Shown one piece after another: positions 1 through 8,202 of a stretch of DNA of 64,000 nucleotides (the stretch's first letter is position 1; each line of letters opens with the position of its first letter). The notes under the pieces were generated by a model. It was not told the origin of the DNA and did no database searches. It saw only the letters and a list, made by a program, of their open reading frames with translations. The DNA is taken from positions 105,326 to 169,325 of the forward strand of contig NZ_AUBP01000021.1 in the NCBI RefSeq assembly GCF_000429305.1, given 5' to 3'. Source of the DNA: Desulfovibrio inopinatus DSM 10711 (GTDB lineage Bacteria > Desulfobacterota > Desulfovibrionia > Desulfovibrionales > Desulfovibrionaceae). Both the position numbers and the translations under genes were made by a program.

Positions 1-348
1 CTTGAGCTGATTATGAATTCCACTGGTTTGACGAAGACGGAAATTCTTGAGCGGACTCCGGTCGTCATCACAACCCTTGGCGAAAAAGGGTGTCTTATCA
101 GCGAATCCGGCAGTGAAACACAAATTAGCGCCGCCAAAGTCAAAACGGTTAAAGATCCTACCGGAGCAGGTGACGGATTCCGGGCAGGTCTGATCAAAGG
201 GCTGTGCATGGGCAAATGTTTGCCTGATGCCGCCAAGATTGGCGCCATATCGGCGGCCTACGCCGTTGAGCACTATGGTACCCAGGAGCATCGGTATACG
301 GAAGATGAATTCTGGAAACGTTTTGCCGACAATTTTGGAGCCATCTAA
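1..348 (+). CDS. PfkB-family carbohydrate/nucleoside kinase, C-terminal part (5' end outside window)
   Basis: The reading frame is open from base 1 to the TAA at 346-348, so only the C-terminal ~115 residues are present. They carry the second PfkB signature, DPTGAGDGFRAG, which supplies the catalytic base Asp and the anion hole that phosphorylates a sugar or nucleoside hydroxyl with ATP. A typical PfkB C-terminal helical region follows (AAKIGAISAAYAVEHYGTQEH). The family includes ribokinase, fructokinase and adenosine kinase; the GTQEH-type ending recalls the adenosine-kinase-like group, but the substrate cannot be fixed from this fragment. The stop codon directly abuts the ATG of the next gene, so the two are probably co-transcribed. 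Confidence 0.85.
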   Translation, partial: LELIMNSTGLTKTEILERTPVVITTLGEKGCLISESGSETQISAAKVKTVKDPTGAGDGFRAGLIKGLCMGKCLPDAAKIGAISAAYAVEHYGTQEHRYTEDEFWKRFADNFGAI

Positions 349-1083
349 ATGGCTCTCCGTCACGGAGATGGTCGCCCTTGCGCGGCCGTCTCCGAAACAA
401 TAGACGCCGCGATGTGTCGGCTTGATGGCAGCGATCTTCGCGAACTGACCAGCCGCTTGCACCATCTCGGTGGGCGAGCCAAGGGGGCGTTCGATACCTA
501 CAGGAAGCTGCATGGTCAGGCTGTCGATGCGGAAGCTTTTCTGGAACTCGCGCCTAAAGCGGCCGCCCGTCTCGACGCATTGACACAAGATATGTTCGGG
601 GCGGTTCTCGATGATATTGAAGCAAATCTCACGCATGCCGTCTGTGAAATATTAGGGCAGGATCGGCAGGTCAAAGCACGGCGTGATACGAAAAGCAATA
701 AATTGTCCGTTGAATTCGAAATCGAGAATCAGGGGAATCCCGAATCAGTCATGGCTGGGCAAGGCGGATCGGTGTGTAATATTCTGTCGGTGGGGTTACG
801 TCTCATTGCCTTGTCGCAGCTTGATGAGACATGTCACCGGCCGTTTCTTGTTTTGGATGAACAGGATTGTTGGCTCAAACCAGAACTTGTTCCCAAGTTC
901 GTTAAACTCATTTCGTCTATCGGCAAACGGTTAGGTATCCAAATTCTCTACATCAGTCATCATCCCGTTGATTTATTCGCAACACATGCACAAAAGCTGA
1001 TCCAAATCGAACCGAACCGGAGCAATGGCGTTGTTGTTCGAGTGTCATGCGATCGTATTGCCGAGCAACAAAAAAAAGGATGA
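349..1083 (+). CDS. SMC/Rad50-like ATPase half-protein without a Walker A motif
   Basis: The 244-residue product resembles the C-terminal ATPase lobe of SMC/RecF-type proteins. An ABC-signature-like segment (GQGGSVCNILSVGLRL, about residues 137-152) is followed by a Walker B strand ending in an acidic pair (FLVLDEQD, about 164-171) and an H-loop-like LYISHH (about 200-205). No GxxGxGKS P-loop is visible anywhere, and the N-terminal ~100 residues look helical, possibly coiled coil. It starts immediately after the stop of the kinase gene, suggesting translational coupling. Either a partner supplies the Walker A lobe or this is the remnant of a longer gene. No specific function can be assigned. 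Confidence 0.7.
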   Translation: MALRHGDGRPCAAVSETIDAAMCRLDGSDLRELTSRLHHLGGRAKGAFDTYRKLHGQAVDAEAFLELAPKAAARLDALTQDMFGAVLDDIEANLTHAVCEILGQDRQVKARRDTKSNKLSVEFEIENQGNPESVMAGQGGSVCNILSVGLRLIALSQLDETCHRPFLVLDEQDCWLKPELVPKFVKLISSIGKRLGIQILYISHHPVDLFATHAQKLIQIEPNRSNGVVVRVSCDRIAEQQKKG

Positions 1084-1089
1084 TGCAAA

Positions 1090-1227
1090 ATGCTAAGGGC
1101 TTTTTATTACCAGAGAGCGCTCTGGGTAAAGATTGTACTTGCTGTTATAGTTGTCGTACTTTTTGTGTTGCGTCTTCGGTATAGGAAGATGCGATTGAGG
1201 AAGCGGAATTGGAAGGATTATCGTTAG
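1090..1227 (+). CDS. Small single-pass membrane protein (45 aa), hypothetical
   Basis: An ATG at 1090 opens 45 codons ending in TAG at 1225-1227. AAAAGGA ends about ten bases before the start and overlaps the end of the upstream gene. The peptide has a short polar head, a hydrophobic stretch of about 15 residues (IVLAVIVVVLFVL) and a strongly basic tail (RLRYRKMRLRKR), the positive-inside pattern of a small inner-membrane protein. I do not recognise the family. It may be translated as the last gene of the kinase/SMC-like transcript. Confidence 0.45.
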   Translation: MLRAFYYQRALWVKIVLAVIVVVLFVLRLRYRKMRLRKRNWKDYR

Positions 1228-1348
1228 CTTGTCTGTCGTGCATCATGAAATTCGAATGCCTATGACTTCACTTCGTTGTTTCACCGTGTACATTTATGCT
1301 CTTATTTTTCTTTCGCGAACGTAAAGCGGACGGGGAAAGCATTTTTTT

Positions 1349-2656
1349 CTAGCACTGTTTGTCGTCAGTGAGAGTACTCTGCGCCAAATCAATCTCAACT
1401 CGATTCTTTCCATTTTCCTTTGCGACATAGAGTTGCGCATCGGCTCGGGCGATGAGTGCTGTACCGGATTCACCTGGTTGATGGGTGGCGACCCCGACAC
1501 TGCAGGTTACTTTGATAGGAATCTCAAGATCGGAGTCGGCAACCGTCTGGCGAAGTTTATCTGCGGCAACCTTCGCACCACTGAGCGGTGTTTCGGGCAT
1601 GATAAGAATGAATTCTTCTCCTCCATATCGACAGAATACATCTATCTTTCGAATCATTCTGGAGACAATGGAAGCCATCCGGACGAGGACAAAATCGCCA
1701 ACCTGATGACCATACGTGTCGTTGACGGTTTTGAAGTCGTCTATATCGAATATGGCGAGCGAAAGCGGAGAGCCATACCGATTACTTCGCACAATTTCTC
1801 GTTCCAATTCGGATTCTAAAATTTTTCGGTTAGCGATACCGGTCAGTGGGTCTTTCGTTGATTGGTCGTAATAAAACTCACGCTCCTGCTCCAGGCGAGA
1901 GACATCGGTAAAGCTAATGACGTAATAGCGTTCGCCCCCGACGAGGATAGAGGTTATTCGCATGAGAAACGAACGTCCCGCATTGACGAGGTCATTATCG
2001 CGTACGGTGACAATAAATTCATTGTCGGAAAAATCCTGGATGAATCGAGACCAGTTGTTAAAAAGAACACAATGCGGGGAGGGATCATCGCGCTTTAGAA
2101 GGAATCGGTTACCGAGAACGCTATCGAGTCCTTCTCCTTCGCAATCACTGCAGCGAAGAAATGAAGAACAGGACCGGTTCAAATAAATGATACTCTTGCC
2201 TTCGGTGACGATATAGAAGTCCGGGGCGTGGTCGAGAAGGGATTGTTGAAGTTGCTCAATGGGGGTGGAATGGCGCAGTGTTTCCAGTCTTCTATCGGCG
2301 GCCTTTACAGCTTGAAGAAGTTCGGACGGCAACACGGGTTTTTTGATGAATGATTCTGCTCCAAGTTCAAGTGCAGCGAGAAACGATTCTTCATCGCTAA
2401 ACGCTGTATGAAAAATCAGGGCGATCGTATCATTCGCCTGTGCCCGAATTCGTCGAGCCAGTTCTAATCCATCCATCTCCGGCATACGAATGTCTGTAAT
2501 CACAATATCAATTGCTCCTGCATTCAGTATGTCGAGACCGGCTTGGCCGTTCGCCGCTTCATATATTTGCCCAACGTGTTTTTCGAGCATCTTTCGAATT
2601 TCGAGACGGGCCAATCGGCTATCATCGACAATAAGCACGTGGAGCGTGTTAAGCAT
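1349..2656 (-). CDS. Response regulator with PAS-like and GGDEF domains (diguanylate cyclase)
   Basis: This 435-residue protein begins with a receiver domain (residues 1-120): acidic pocket VDD at 10-12, phospho-acceptor Asp55 in VITDIRMPEMDG, and the conserved Lys in FIKKP. A PAS-like middle region (about 140-260; DFYIVTEGKSIIYLN) leads to a GGDEF domain (about 275-425) with DPLTGIANRK and the active-site GGEEF. RKID lies five residues before GGEEF, matching the RxxD inhibitory site for product feedback. The inferred role is phosphorylation-controlled synthesis of c-di-GMP in the cytoplasm. GGAAGAG lies just upstream of the ATG. No cognate kinase is adjacent; the gene stands alone between rpsA and the small membrane protein. 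Confidence 0.92.
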   Translation of the reverse strand: MLNTLHVLIVDDSRLARLEIRKMLEKHVGQIYEAANGQAGLDILNAGAIDIVITDIRMPEMDGLELARRIRAQANDTIALIFHTAFSDEESFLAALELGAESFIKKPVLPSELLQAVKAADRRLETLRHSTPIEQLQQSLLDHAPDFYIVTEGKSIIYLNRSCSSFLRCSDCEGEGLDSVLGNRFLLKRDDPSPHCVLFNNWSRFIQDFSDNEFIVTVRDNDLVNAGRSFLMRITSILVGGERYYVISFTDVSRLEQEREFYYDQSTKDPLTGIANRKILESELEREIVRSNRYGSPLSLAIFDIDDFKTVNDTYGHQVGDFVLVRMASIVSRMIRKIDVFCRYGGEEFILIMPETPLSGAKVAADKLRQTVADSDLEIPIKVTCSVGVATHQPGESGTALIARADAQLYVAKENGKNRVEIDLAQSTLTDDKQC

Positions 2657-2898
2657 ACTCTTCCAAATGGGGGCAAAGGTTACATTCTGGATAATGGAAT
2701 GATGAAGAGTGGTGCATATGCCTATATATTCATCACCATTGAATTGTTGTTTTCCATTTTGTCTCCCCTGTCAAGAAACGCAAGTTTAATCGATGAAACA
2801 AGACAGCGTTCATCTCTCTCGTACAATGTGTACATGACATGATGAATTTTGTTGTTTTCGTGGAGAACATGGAGGGCGTGAAGAGAAGTGGGAGATTA

Positions 2899-2938
2899 CA
2901 AAAAAACAGCCGGAAGAGAGTTATCTCTCCCGGCTGTT
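2899..2938 (-). terminator. Rho-independent terminator of rpsA
   Basis: Read on the minus strand, a 15-bp stem (2924-2938 with 2905-2919, one G-T pair, loop of four) is followed by seven T residues (2900-2906 on the plus strand are A). It sits about 30 bases after the rpsA stop. Confidence 0.9.
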
Positions 2939-2965
2939 GAGAGCAGAGGAACAAGAACTTAAAGA

Positions 2966-4732
2966 CTAAACGTCTTCTTCTTGAGCTTCTTCCTGAGCTT
3001 CTTCCTGAGCGTTTTCGAGCTTCATGCGAAGCAGTTCGCCGAGGTTGCTGCCCGTATCCGAAGGTCCAGCAGTGCGGAATTCCTTGGATTTTTTCTTGTC
3101 TTCTTCGTCGCGGAGCTGCTTGATGGACAAGCCGAGACGGCGTTCGTCACCGCTGACATGGATGACGCGAGCGTCGATCGTGTCGCCTTCCTTGTAAATT
3201 TCGGCAGGCGATTTGATTTTCTTGCGGCTGATTTCCGAAACGTGAACGAGGCCTTCAATGCCTTCTTCCACTTCAACGAACAGGCCGAAATCGGTGATGT
3301 TCGTCACAAGCCCCTTGACCATGGAGCCCACGGGGTAGCTTTCCGGAACATTGGTCCACGGATCGTCGGTGAGCTGTTTGATACCCAAGGTGAACTTTTC
3401 GTTTTCTTTGTCCACGGTGAGTACTTTGGCCTGGACGAGATCGCCAACCTTGTACAGTTCGTTGGGATGGCGAATTTTCTTGGTCCAGGAAATGTCGGAC
3501 ACATGGATAAGTCCGTCAATACCGTCTTCAATACCGATGAAGATACCGAATTCGGTGATGTTCTTGACAGCACCTTCCAGAATCGTGCCTTCAGGATATT
3601 TTTCGGCAACAAGATCCCACGGATTGGGGCGAACTTGTTTCATGCCGAGGGAGATGCGTTTTTTGTCGGGATCGACGCCCAAGACGACGACTTCGACTTC
3701 ATCTCCGGTGTGAACCATCTGAGACGGATGGCGCAGCTTGCGGGTCCAAGACATTTCCGAAATGTGGACCAAACCTTCGACGCCGGGTTCGAGCTCAACG
3801 AATGCACCGTAGTCGACCAGATTGGTCACTTTGCCGGACAAGCGCGTATCCACAGGATATTTGTCGATGATGTTTTCCCACGGATCAGGCACGAGTTGTT
3901 TCATGCCAAGCGAAACTTTCTGCTTTTCGCGATCGAAGGAAAGCACCTTGAGTTCGAGTTCGTCGCCAAGCTGAACAAGTTCCTTGGGATGCTTGATGCG
4001 CTTCCAGGACATGTCAGTGATGTGCATCAGACCGTCGAGGCCGCCGAGATCGACGAAGACGCCGTATTCGGTGATGTTTTTCACTTTGCCTGTAATGACC
4101 TGACCTTCCTCGAGGGTTTTGAGCAGGTCTTTGCGCATGGAGTCGCGGCGTTCTTCCAGAAGCACACGACGGGAAACAATGACATTGCTTCTGCGACGGT
4201 TGATCTTCAGAACCCGGAATTCGAACTCCTGATTGACCAGGGCGTCCATATCGGGAACCGGGCGAAGATCGACGTGAGAACCAGGCAGGAAGGCTTCGAC
4301 GCCGCCGAGATCGACGGTGTAGCCACCTTTGATGCGGCGGATGATGCGGCCTTTAATGACGTCATCCTGCTCCTGCAGTTCTTCCAATTTATCAAAAAGC
4401 TGCATCCGCTTGGCCCGTTCACGGGACAAGTTGATGGTGCCTTCGGACTCGTTTTTGGAAACGACGTACACATCGATCCGGTCGCCGACTTCCAGATTGA
4501 AGTCGCCTTCGGCATCTTTAAACTCAGCAACGGGGATTTGGCCTTCAGACTTGAAGTTCACGTCAATGAGAACGTGTTCCTTGCCAATTTTGACCACTTC
4601 GCCTTTGACGATAATGCCTTCTTCGAGATCGCCGAAGTCTTCGTTAAGGTAATCTTCAAGGGCGTCTTCGAAGCTGACGTCCATGTCGACCGGGGTTGAA
4701 GTTTCTTGACTCATTTCGGTTGATTCCACCAT
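2966..4732 (-). CDS. rpsA: 30S ribosomal protein S1
   Basis: The 588-residue protein contains six S1 OB-fold repeats, recognisable by recurring G.V.N.T.[YF]GVFV.L/V..G..GL[MV]H.[ST][DE][MI]SW units from about residue 35 to 540. S1 binds the 5' leader of mRNA and the 30S platform during initiation. The start at 4732 is supported by GGAGG seven bases upstream; a second Met (MSQETSTP) six codons in lacks its own ribosome site. The C-terminus is an acidic Gln/Ala/Glu run with a repeated AQEE unit, encoded by near-identical 12-base repeats around 2984-3010. It lies downstream of rimO on the same strand with a ~120-bp gap and ends in a strong terminator. Confidence 0.97.
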   Translation of the reverse strand: MVESTEMSQETSTPVDMDVSFEDALEDYLNEDFGDLEEGIIVKGEVVKIGKEHVLIDVNFKSEGQIPVAEFKDAEGDFNLEVGDRIDVYVVSKNESEGTINLSRERAKRMQLFDKLEELQEQDDVIKGRIIRRIKGGYTVDLGGVEAFLPGSHVDLRPVPDMDALVNQEFEFRVLKINRRRSNVIVSRRVLLEERRDSMRKDLLKTLEEGQVITGKVKNITEYGVFVDLGGLDGLMHITDMSWKRIKHPKELVQLGDELELKVLSFDREKQKVSLGMKQLVPDPWENIIDKYPVDTRLSGKVTNLVDYGAFVELEPGVEGLVHISEMSWTRKLRHPSQMVHTGDEVEVVVLGVDPDKKRISLGMKQVRPNPWDLVAEKYPEGTILEGAVKNITEFGIFIGIEDGIDGLIHVSDISWTKKIRHPNELYKVGDLVQAKVLTVDKENEKFTLGIKQLTDDPWTNVPESYPVGSMVKGLVTNITDFGLFVEVEEGIEGLVHVSEISRKKIKSPAEIYKEGDTIDARVIHVSGDERRLGLSIKQLRDEEDKKKSKEFRTAGPSDTGSNLGELLRMKLENAQEEAQEEAQEEDV

Positions 4733-4851
4733 TCGTTAACCTCCAACAGGATCTGTCCTCGAAAAGGATGCCACCCTCTAACAGAAACAATGTGCCGTGA
4801 CAACCTGTTTCGCCGTGTAAAAAGGCCTGAATTGAACGAAAAAGCCGCAGA

Positions 4852-6195
4852 TTATGTGAGTGCGACAAGATCGAATGATTTCGTTTCAATAATTTGAGCG
4901 GAGACCATCTTGCCAGGTTCGACCTTGGGGCCACTGATATATGTGACGCCGTCGATGTCCGGAGCCTGAAACCATGTGCGACCAATATATAGCTCAGGCC
5001 ATTCCGGATGCTGTTCATCGACAAGGACGTCCACCGTTTGGTCTTGCCATACGGTCAATTTTTCACGACTGATTTCTTCCTGAATTTCCATCAGGTGTTG
5101 CCGACGTTCTTCTTTTACGGCTTCAGGGACTTGATCTTCCATGGTTGCGGCTGCGGTCCCTTCTTCAGGATAGTAGGGAAATACTCCCACATGATCGAGG
5201 CGTGCTTCGCGAACAAAGTCGCACAAGGATTTGAAATGGATGTCGGTTTCGCCAGGGTAGCCGACAATGAACGTCGTACGAATGGCGGCATGGGGCATGC
5301 GGCTGCGTACTCGATTGAGCACGTGTCGTGGATCTCCGGTAAACGGTCGCCCCATGGCCTTGAGGATATCGGGATGGGCATGTTGGAGCGGAATATCAAA
5401 ATATGGCAGCAGCGGCGACCCGGCATCACGAATGAAATCAAGAAGGTCATTGCCCACGCCCTTGGGGTACAGATAGAGCATGCGCAATCGTTCCATGCCG
5501 CCTTGCTCAAGCAGTTTTTCCAATAATTTAAGCAGCCCATTGGGGTCGCCCCGGTCTTGGCCGTGGGCTGTCAGGTCTTGCGCGACCAGGATCAGTTCGG
5601 AGATGTTCATTCGCGTCAAGCGGGCGGCTTCACGGAGAATGGCATCGTCGGGATCACTGCGTAATCGGCCACGAATGGACGGGATGGCGCAGAAACGACA
5701 GGCATGACGGCAACCTTCACCAATTTTCAAGTAGGCGTAGCTCGGTGCTGTTGTGTGGACTCTGTCGGGCATGTCCGTCCTGGGATCAATACCGAGTGCT
5801 CTGGCGGCGAGTTCAGGCCATGTATCGAGTTCATCCGTTGACAGCCAGGCGTCTACCTCGGGCATTTGTTCGGCAAGTTCTTCACCGTAACGGCTCACCA
5901 AACAGCCTGCCACCGCCAGAACCGGCGGGTCTGAGGTTTCTGCGCATGCTTCCGCCGTCTCTAAAATGGTCCGGACGGATTCTTCCACGGCCGGCCCGAT
6001 AAACCCACAGGTATTAATGAGGGCCAGGTCGGCCTGACTCGGGTTTTCAACAAGAATAGCCCGGCCGGGCAGACCGGCAAGGAGACGTTCGGTGTCGACG
6101 CGGTTTTTCGGACAGCCGAGGCTGACGACGTAAACGCGAATGGCATCTTCTTCGTCGAGGAGTGATGCATTGGAAATCGTGAGTTGGTCAGTCAT
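4852..6195 (-). CDS. rimO: Ribosomal protein S12 (aspartate)-methylthiotransferase
   Basis: This is a radical-SAM methylthiotransferase of 447 residues, normal for RimO. The N-terminal UPF0004 domain opens with VYVVSLGCPKNRVD, carrying the first Cys of the second Fe-S cluster; further cluster Cys appear in INTCGF and VAGCL. The radical-SAM motif CRHACRFC follows (about residues 162-169), then IPSIRGRLRS and, at the C-terminus, a TRAM domain. RimO adds a methylthio group to a conserved Asp of S12 using S-adenosylmethionine. Its position upstream of rpsA keeps two ribosome-related genes together. I see no clear Shine-Dalgarno at the chosen ATG, so the start is less certain than the identity. 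Confidence 0.95.
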   Translation of the reverse strand: MTDQLTISNASLLDEEDAIRVYVVSLGCPKNRVDTERLLAGLPGRAILVENPSQADLALINTCGFIGPAVEESVRTILETAEACAETSDPPVLAVAGCLVSRYGEELAEQMPEVDAWLSTDELDTWPELAARALGIDPRTDMPDRVHTTAPSYAYLKIGEGCRHACRFCAIPSIRGRLRSDPDDAILREAARLTRMNISELILVAQDLTAHGQDRGDPNGLLKLLEKLLEQGGMERLRMLYLYPKGVGNDLLDFIRDAGSPLLPYFDIPLQHAHPDILKAMGRPFTGDPRHVLNRVRSRMPHAAIRTTFIVGYPGETDIHFKSLCDFVREARLDHVGVFPYYPEEGTAAATMEDQVPEAVKEERRQHLMEIQEEISREKLTVWQDQTVDVLVDEQHPEWPELYIGRTWFQAPDIDGVTYISGPKVEPGKMVSAQIIETKSFDLVALT

Positions 6196-6230
6196 ACGGA
6201 GATGGCGCGAGAAGGCGCCTGGTTAAAATG

Positions 6231-6896
6231 TTATTGGGCTGGGATAGCAACATCAAGAAGCGGTTTGTTCTGCCAGCCTGGTCCATCGAAATGCCACCAC
6301 TCCGACGGCAACGGCTCGAAACCATGGGTGGTCATGGCGTTTTCAAGGATAAGCATATTCTGATGACGCACGGCATCGCCCTTCCATGCGCGGCTGGCTT
6401 TTTTTGTAAAATCGTCAAACTCCGTCGGCATGGGCAGTTCCTTTCCTTCGGCATCAACCAAGGTCAAGTCAACAGCAAATCCCTTATTGTGACGTGATCC
6501 CGAAATGGGGTGACCATTTTTTTCCACGGGTTTGGCCACATATTGTGGGTCGGGAACAATGTCCCAGAATATTTTCTGAACGGAAAAAGGCCGGTAACAG
6601 TCAAAGAGCTTTAAGCCAAGGTTTTTTTTCTGCAGATCGTGCTGTACGGCAATCAATCGCTTGGCGACGTCAGCATTGAGGAAGCACCGGTCAGCCGGAT
6701 ACACTTTTTTACCCGTGAAATTATTGATCGTGGCATACCGCATGTCCAAAATAATGCTTGGATCCAGTGTTGTCACTTCAACAAGTCCGGCTTTTTCAAG
6801 GGTTGCGATCGCGTCCGATTGATCGGCATAGAGGGATGTACTCAGCATGGTGCACAGCAGGCATACAAATGTTGTCATCATACGGGGGGTGAACAT
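6231..6896 (-). CDS. D-alanyl-D-alanine dipeptidase, exported (M15D, VanX/DdpX type)
   Basis: The mature part has the zinc-peptidase signature of the VanX/DdpX family: SRHNKGFAVDLTL supplies His and Asp ligands, EWWHFD supplies the third His and the catalytic Glu, and DCYRP matches the substrate-binding Arg region. A signal peptide (FTPRMMTTFVCLLCTMLSTSLYA) sends it to the periplasm, where the family cleaves D-Ala-D-Ala, usually for peptidoglycan turnover rather than vancomycin resistance. I chose the Met at 6896: an ATG five codons earlier contains the GGAGGA that forms the ribosome site for 6896. The gene is monocistronic, divergent from the SGNH hydrolase gene. Confidence 0.92.
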   Translation of the reverse strand: MFTPRMMTTFVCLLCTMLSTSLYADQSDAIATLEKAGLVEVTTLDPSIILDMRYATINNFTGKKVYPADRCFLNADVAKRLIAVQHDLQKKNLGLKLFDCYRPFSVQKIFWDIVPDPQYVAKPVEKNGHPISGSRHNKGFAVDLTLVDAEGKELPMPTEFDDFTKKASRAWKGDAVRHQNMLILENAMTTHGFEPLPSEWWHFDGPGWQNKPLLDVAIPAQ

Positions 6897-7039
6897 CGCG
6901 TTGTCCTCCATGAAGAAAGCTCATTAAGAGCATCTTGCAGACTGAGACGAAGCCGTTTAAGCAGTTGCGGCAGGTCTGTCATGTTCAGATAAAATGAAAT
7001 GTAACCCAGCTTGAAACCAAACCGATTCGGAGTTCTCTT

Positions 7040-8116
7040 TTGACACTGTCGACTCGAAAAAAAATTATTTTTACCGTAATCTATATCGTTGGACTTGTCT
7101 TGTTTGTTGAAGTGACGGCCAGAGTGACCTGGACCATGCTCGACAAGACATGGGGACTTGTTGTGCCACAAGAAGTCATGCGTTTTGATGACCAATTAGG
7201 TTGGGCTCCGCAGGCCGGAGCCGTTGCCGTCTCCAAGGCTACAGGCAAGACCGTGGAATATGCCATTAATGATAAAGGACTGCGTGATGGTCCCACCGAG
7301 TACGCCAAGCCGGACGGGGTTTTTCGTATCGTGACATTAGGCGATTCACACACGTTCGGCTTCGGGGTGTCTCTTGCCGAACACTACACAACGTTACTCG
7401 AAGGGTATTTTCAACACGTCGAGGTCGTGAATCTCGGGGTCAACGGCTACGGTCTTGACCAAATGTTGTTACGGCTTCAGTCCGAAGGACTTCGTTATAA
7501 ACCCGATCTCGTTCTCTTATATCTGCCACATTATGGTGATGTGCGGCATATGCGAGACAAGGTGTGGGGGATGGGGAAACCACGCTTTGAGTTAGAAAAT
7601 GGTGAACTTATCATAAAAAATTCACCGGTCGCCAACAATAGCCGTTTGTATATGACCCTCATCGACACTGATCGGCTTGTCGCACGTTACAGTCGAGCCT
7701 ATCGTATGTTGCGTGACGCCCTCCTTTTTTTCCGCTCCAAATTGGCGGCGGCTGACAAAGCACACTCTGAAACGTCGTCAAAACACATTTCTACTCCGAC
7801 ACAGGAACAAATTGACGCTATGAAGAAGGTCAATGATCTTGGCGTTGCCATTGTCAAGAAGATCCATGATACGGCTGCGGAAAACGGTGCGGCCTTTGTA
7901 TTATTCACTCGGGTGGGGAACTTATTCATCGATTCATTTTTCGAAGGTATACTTGCCGACTATGTTGCCGATCCTCTTGCCAACAACTATATGGAAATTA
8001 CCAACGATCCCACCAAACATCCTAATGCCGCGGCAAACGCTGTCTTGGCGTGGAGTATGGCGGATTACCTTACGACGAAAGGATTGATTCCCAAGTCGTG
8101 TCTCAACACGCCGTAG
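7040..8116 (+). CDS. SGNH/GDSL-type hydrolase with N-terminal membrane anchor
   Basis: A 358-residue protein starting at TTG 7040, preceded by CGGAG seven bases upstream. Residues about 8-28 form one transmembrane segment (IIFTVIYIVGLVLFVEVTA). The SGNH block I motif GDSHTFGFGV holds the nucleophile Ser, and a block with VNLGVNGYGLDQ supplies Gly and Asn oxyanion residues. Near the C-terminus a D...HPNAAAN block holds the Asp/His pair. The family includes lipases and O-acetyl esterases acting on polysaccharides. The anchor suggests action at the periplasmic face, perhaps on an exported glycan, but substrate is unknown. It converges with the chemoreceptor gene across a perfect palindrome. Confidence 0.8.
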   Translation: MTLSTRKKIIFTVIYIVGLVLFVEVTARVTWTMLDKTWGLVVPQEVMRFDDQLGWAPQAGAVAVSKATGKTVEYAINDKGLRDGPTEYAKPDGVFRIVTLGDSHTFGFGVSLAEHYTTLLEGYFQHVEVVNLGVNGYGLDQMLLRLQSEGLRYKPDLVLLYLPHYGDVRHMRDKVWGMGKPRFELENGELIIKNSPVANNSRLYMTLIDTDRLVARYSRAYRMLRDALLFFRSKLAAADKAHSETSSKHISTPTQEQIDAMKKVNDLGVAIVKKIHDTAAENGAAFVLFTRVGNLFIDSFFEGILADYVADPLANNYMEITNDPTKHPNAAANAVLAWSMADYLTTKGLIPKSCLNTP

Positions 8117-8128
8117 CAGCTTGGCAGA

Positions 8129-8180
8129 AAGAAAACCGGGCGTCTGGACAGCCATGGCTGTCCAGACGCCCGGTTTTCTT
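8129..8180. terminator. Perfect 52-bp palindrome, bidirectional terminator candidate
   Basis: The two 26-base arms are exact reverse complements around an ATGC-type centre (8154/8155), so either strand can fold into a 26-bp hairpin. The arm ends are A-rich on the left and T-rich on the right (TTTTCTT), giving a U tract for rightward transcription and the mirror for leftward. It lies between converging stop codons at 8116 and 8203. Confidence 0.85.
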
Positions 8181-8202
8181 GTTGTATCTTCATTCGTTTT
8201 TT

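Noticed and set aside
2981..4699. 572-codon open frame antisense to rpsA
   Set aside because: It mirrors the codon structure of a highly expressed gene, has no ribosome site and no recognisable domain; rpsA on the other strand is certain.
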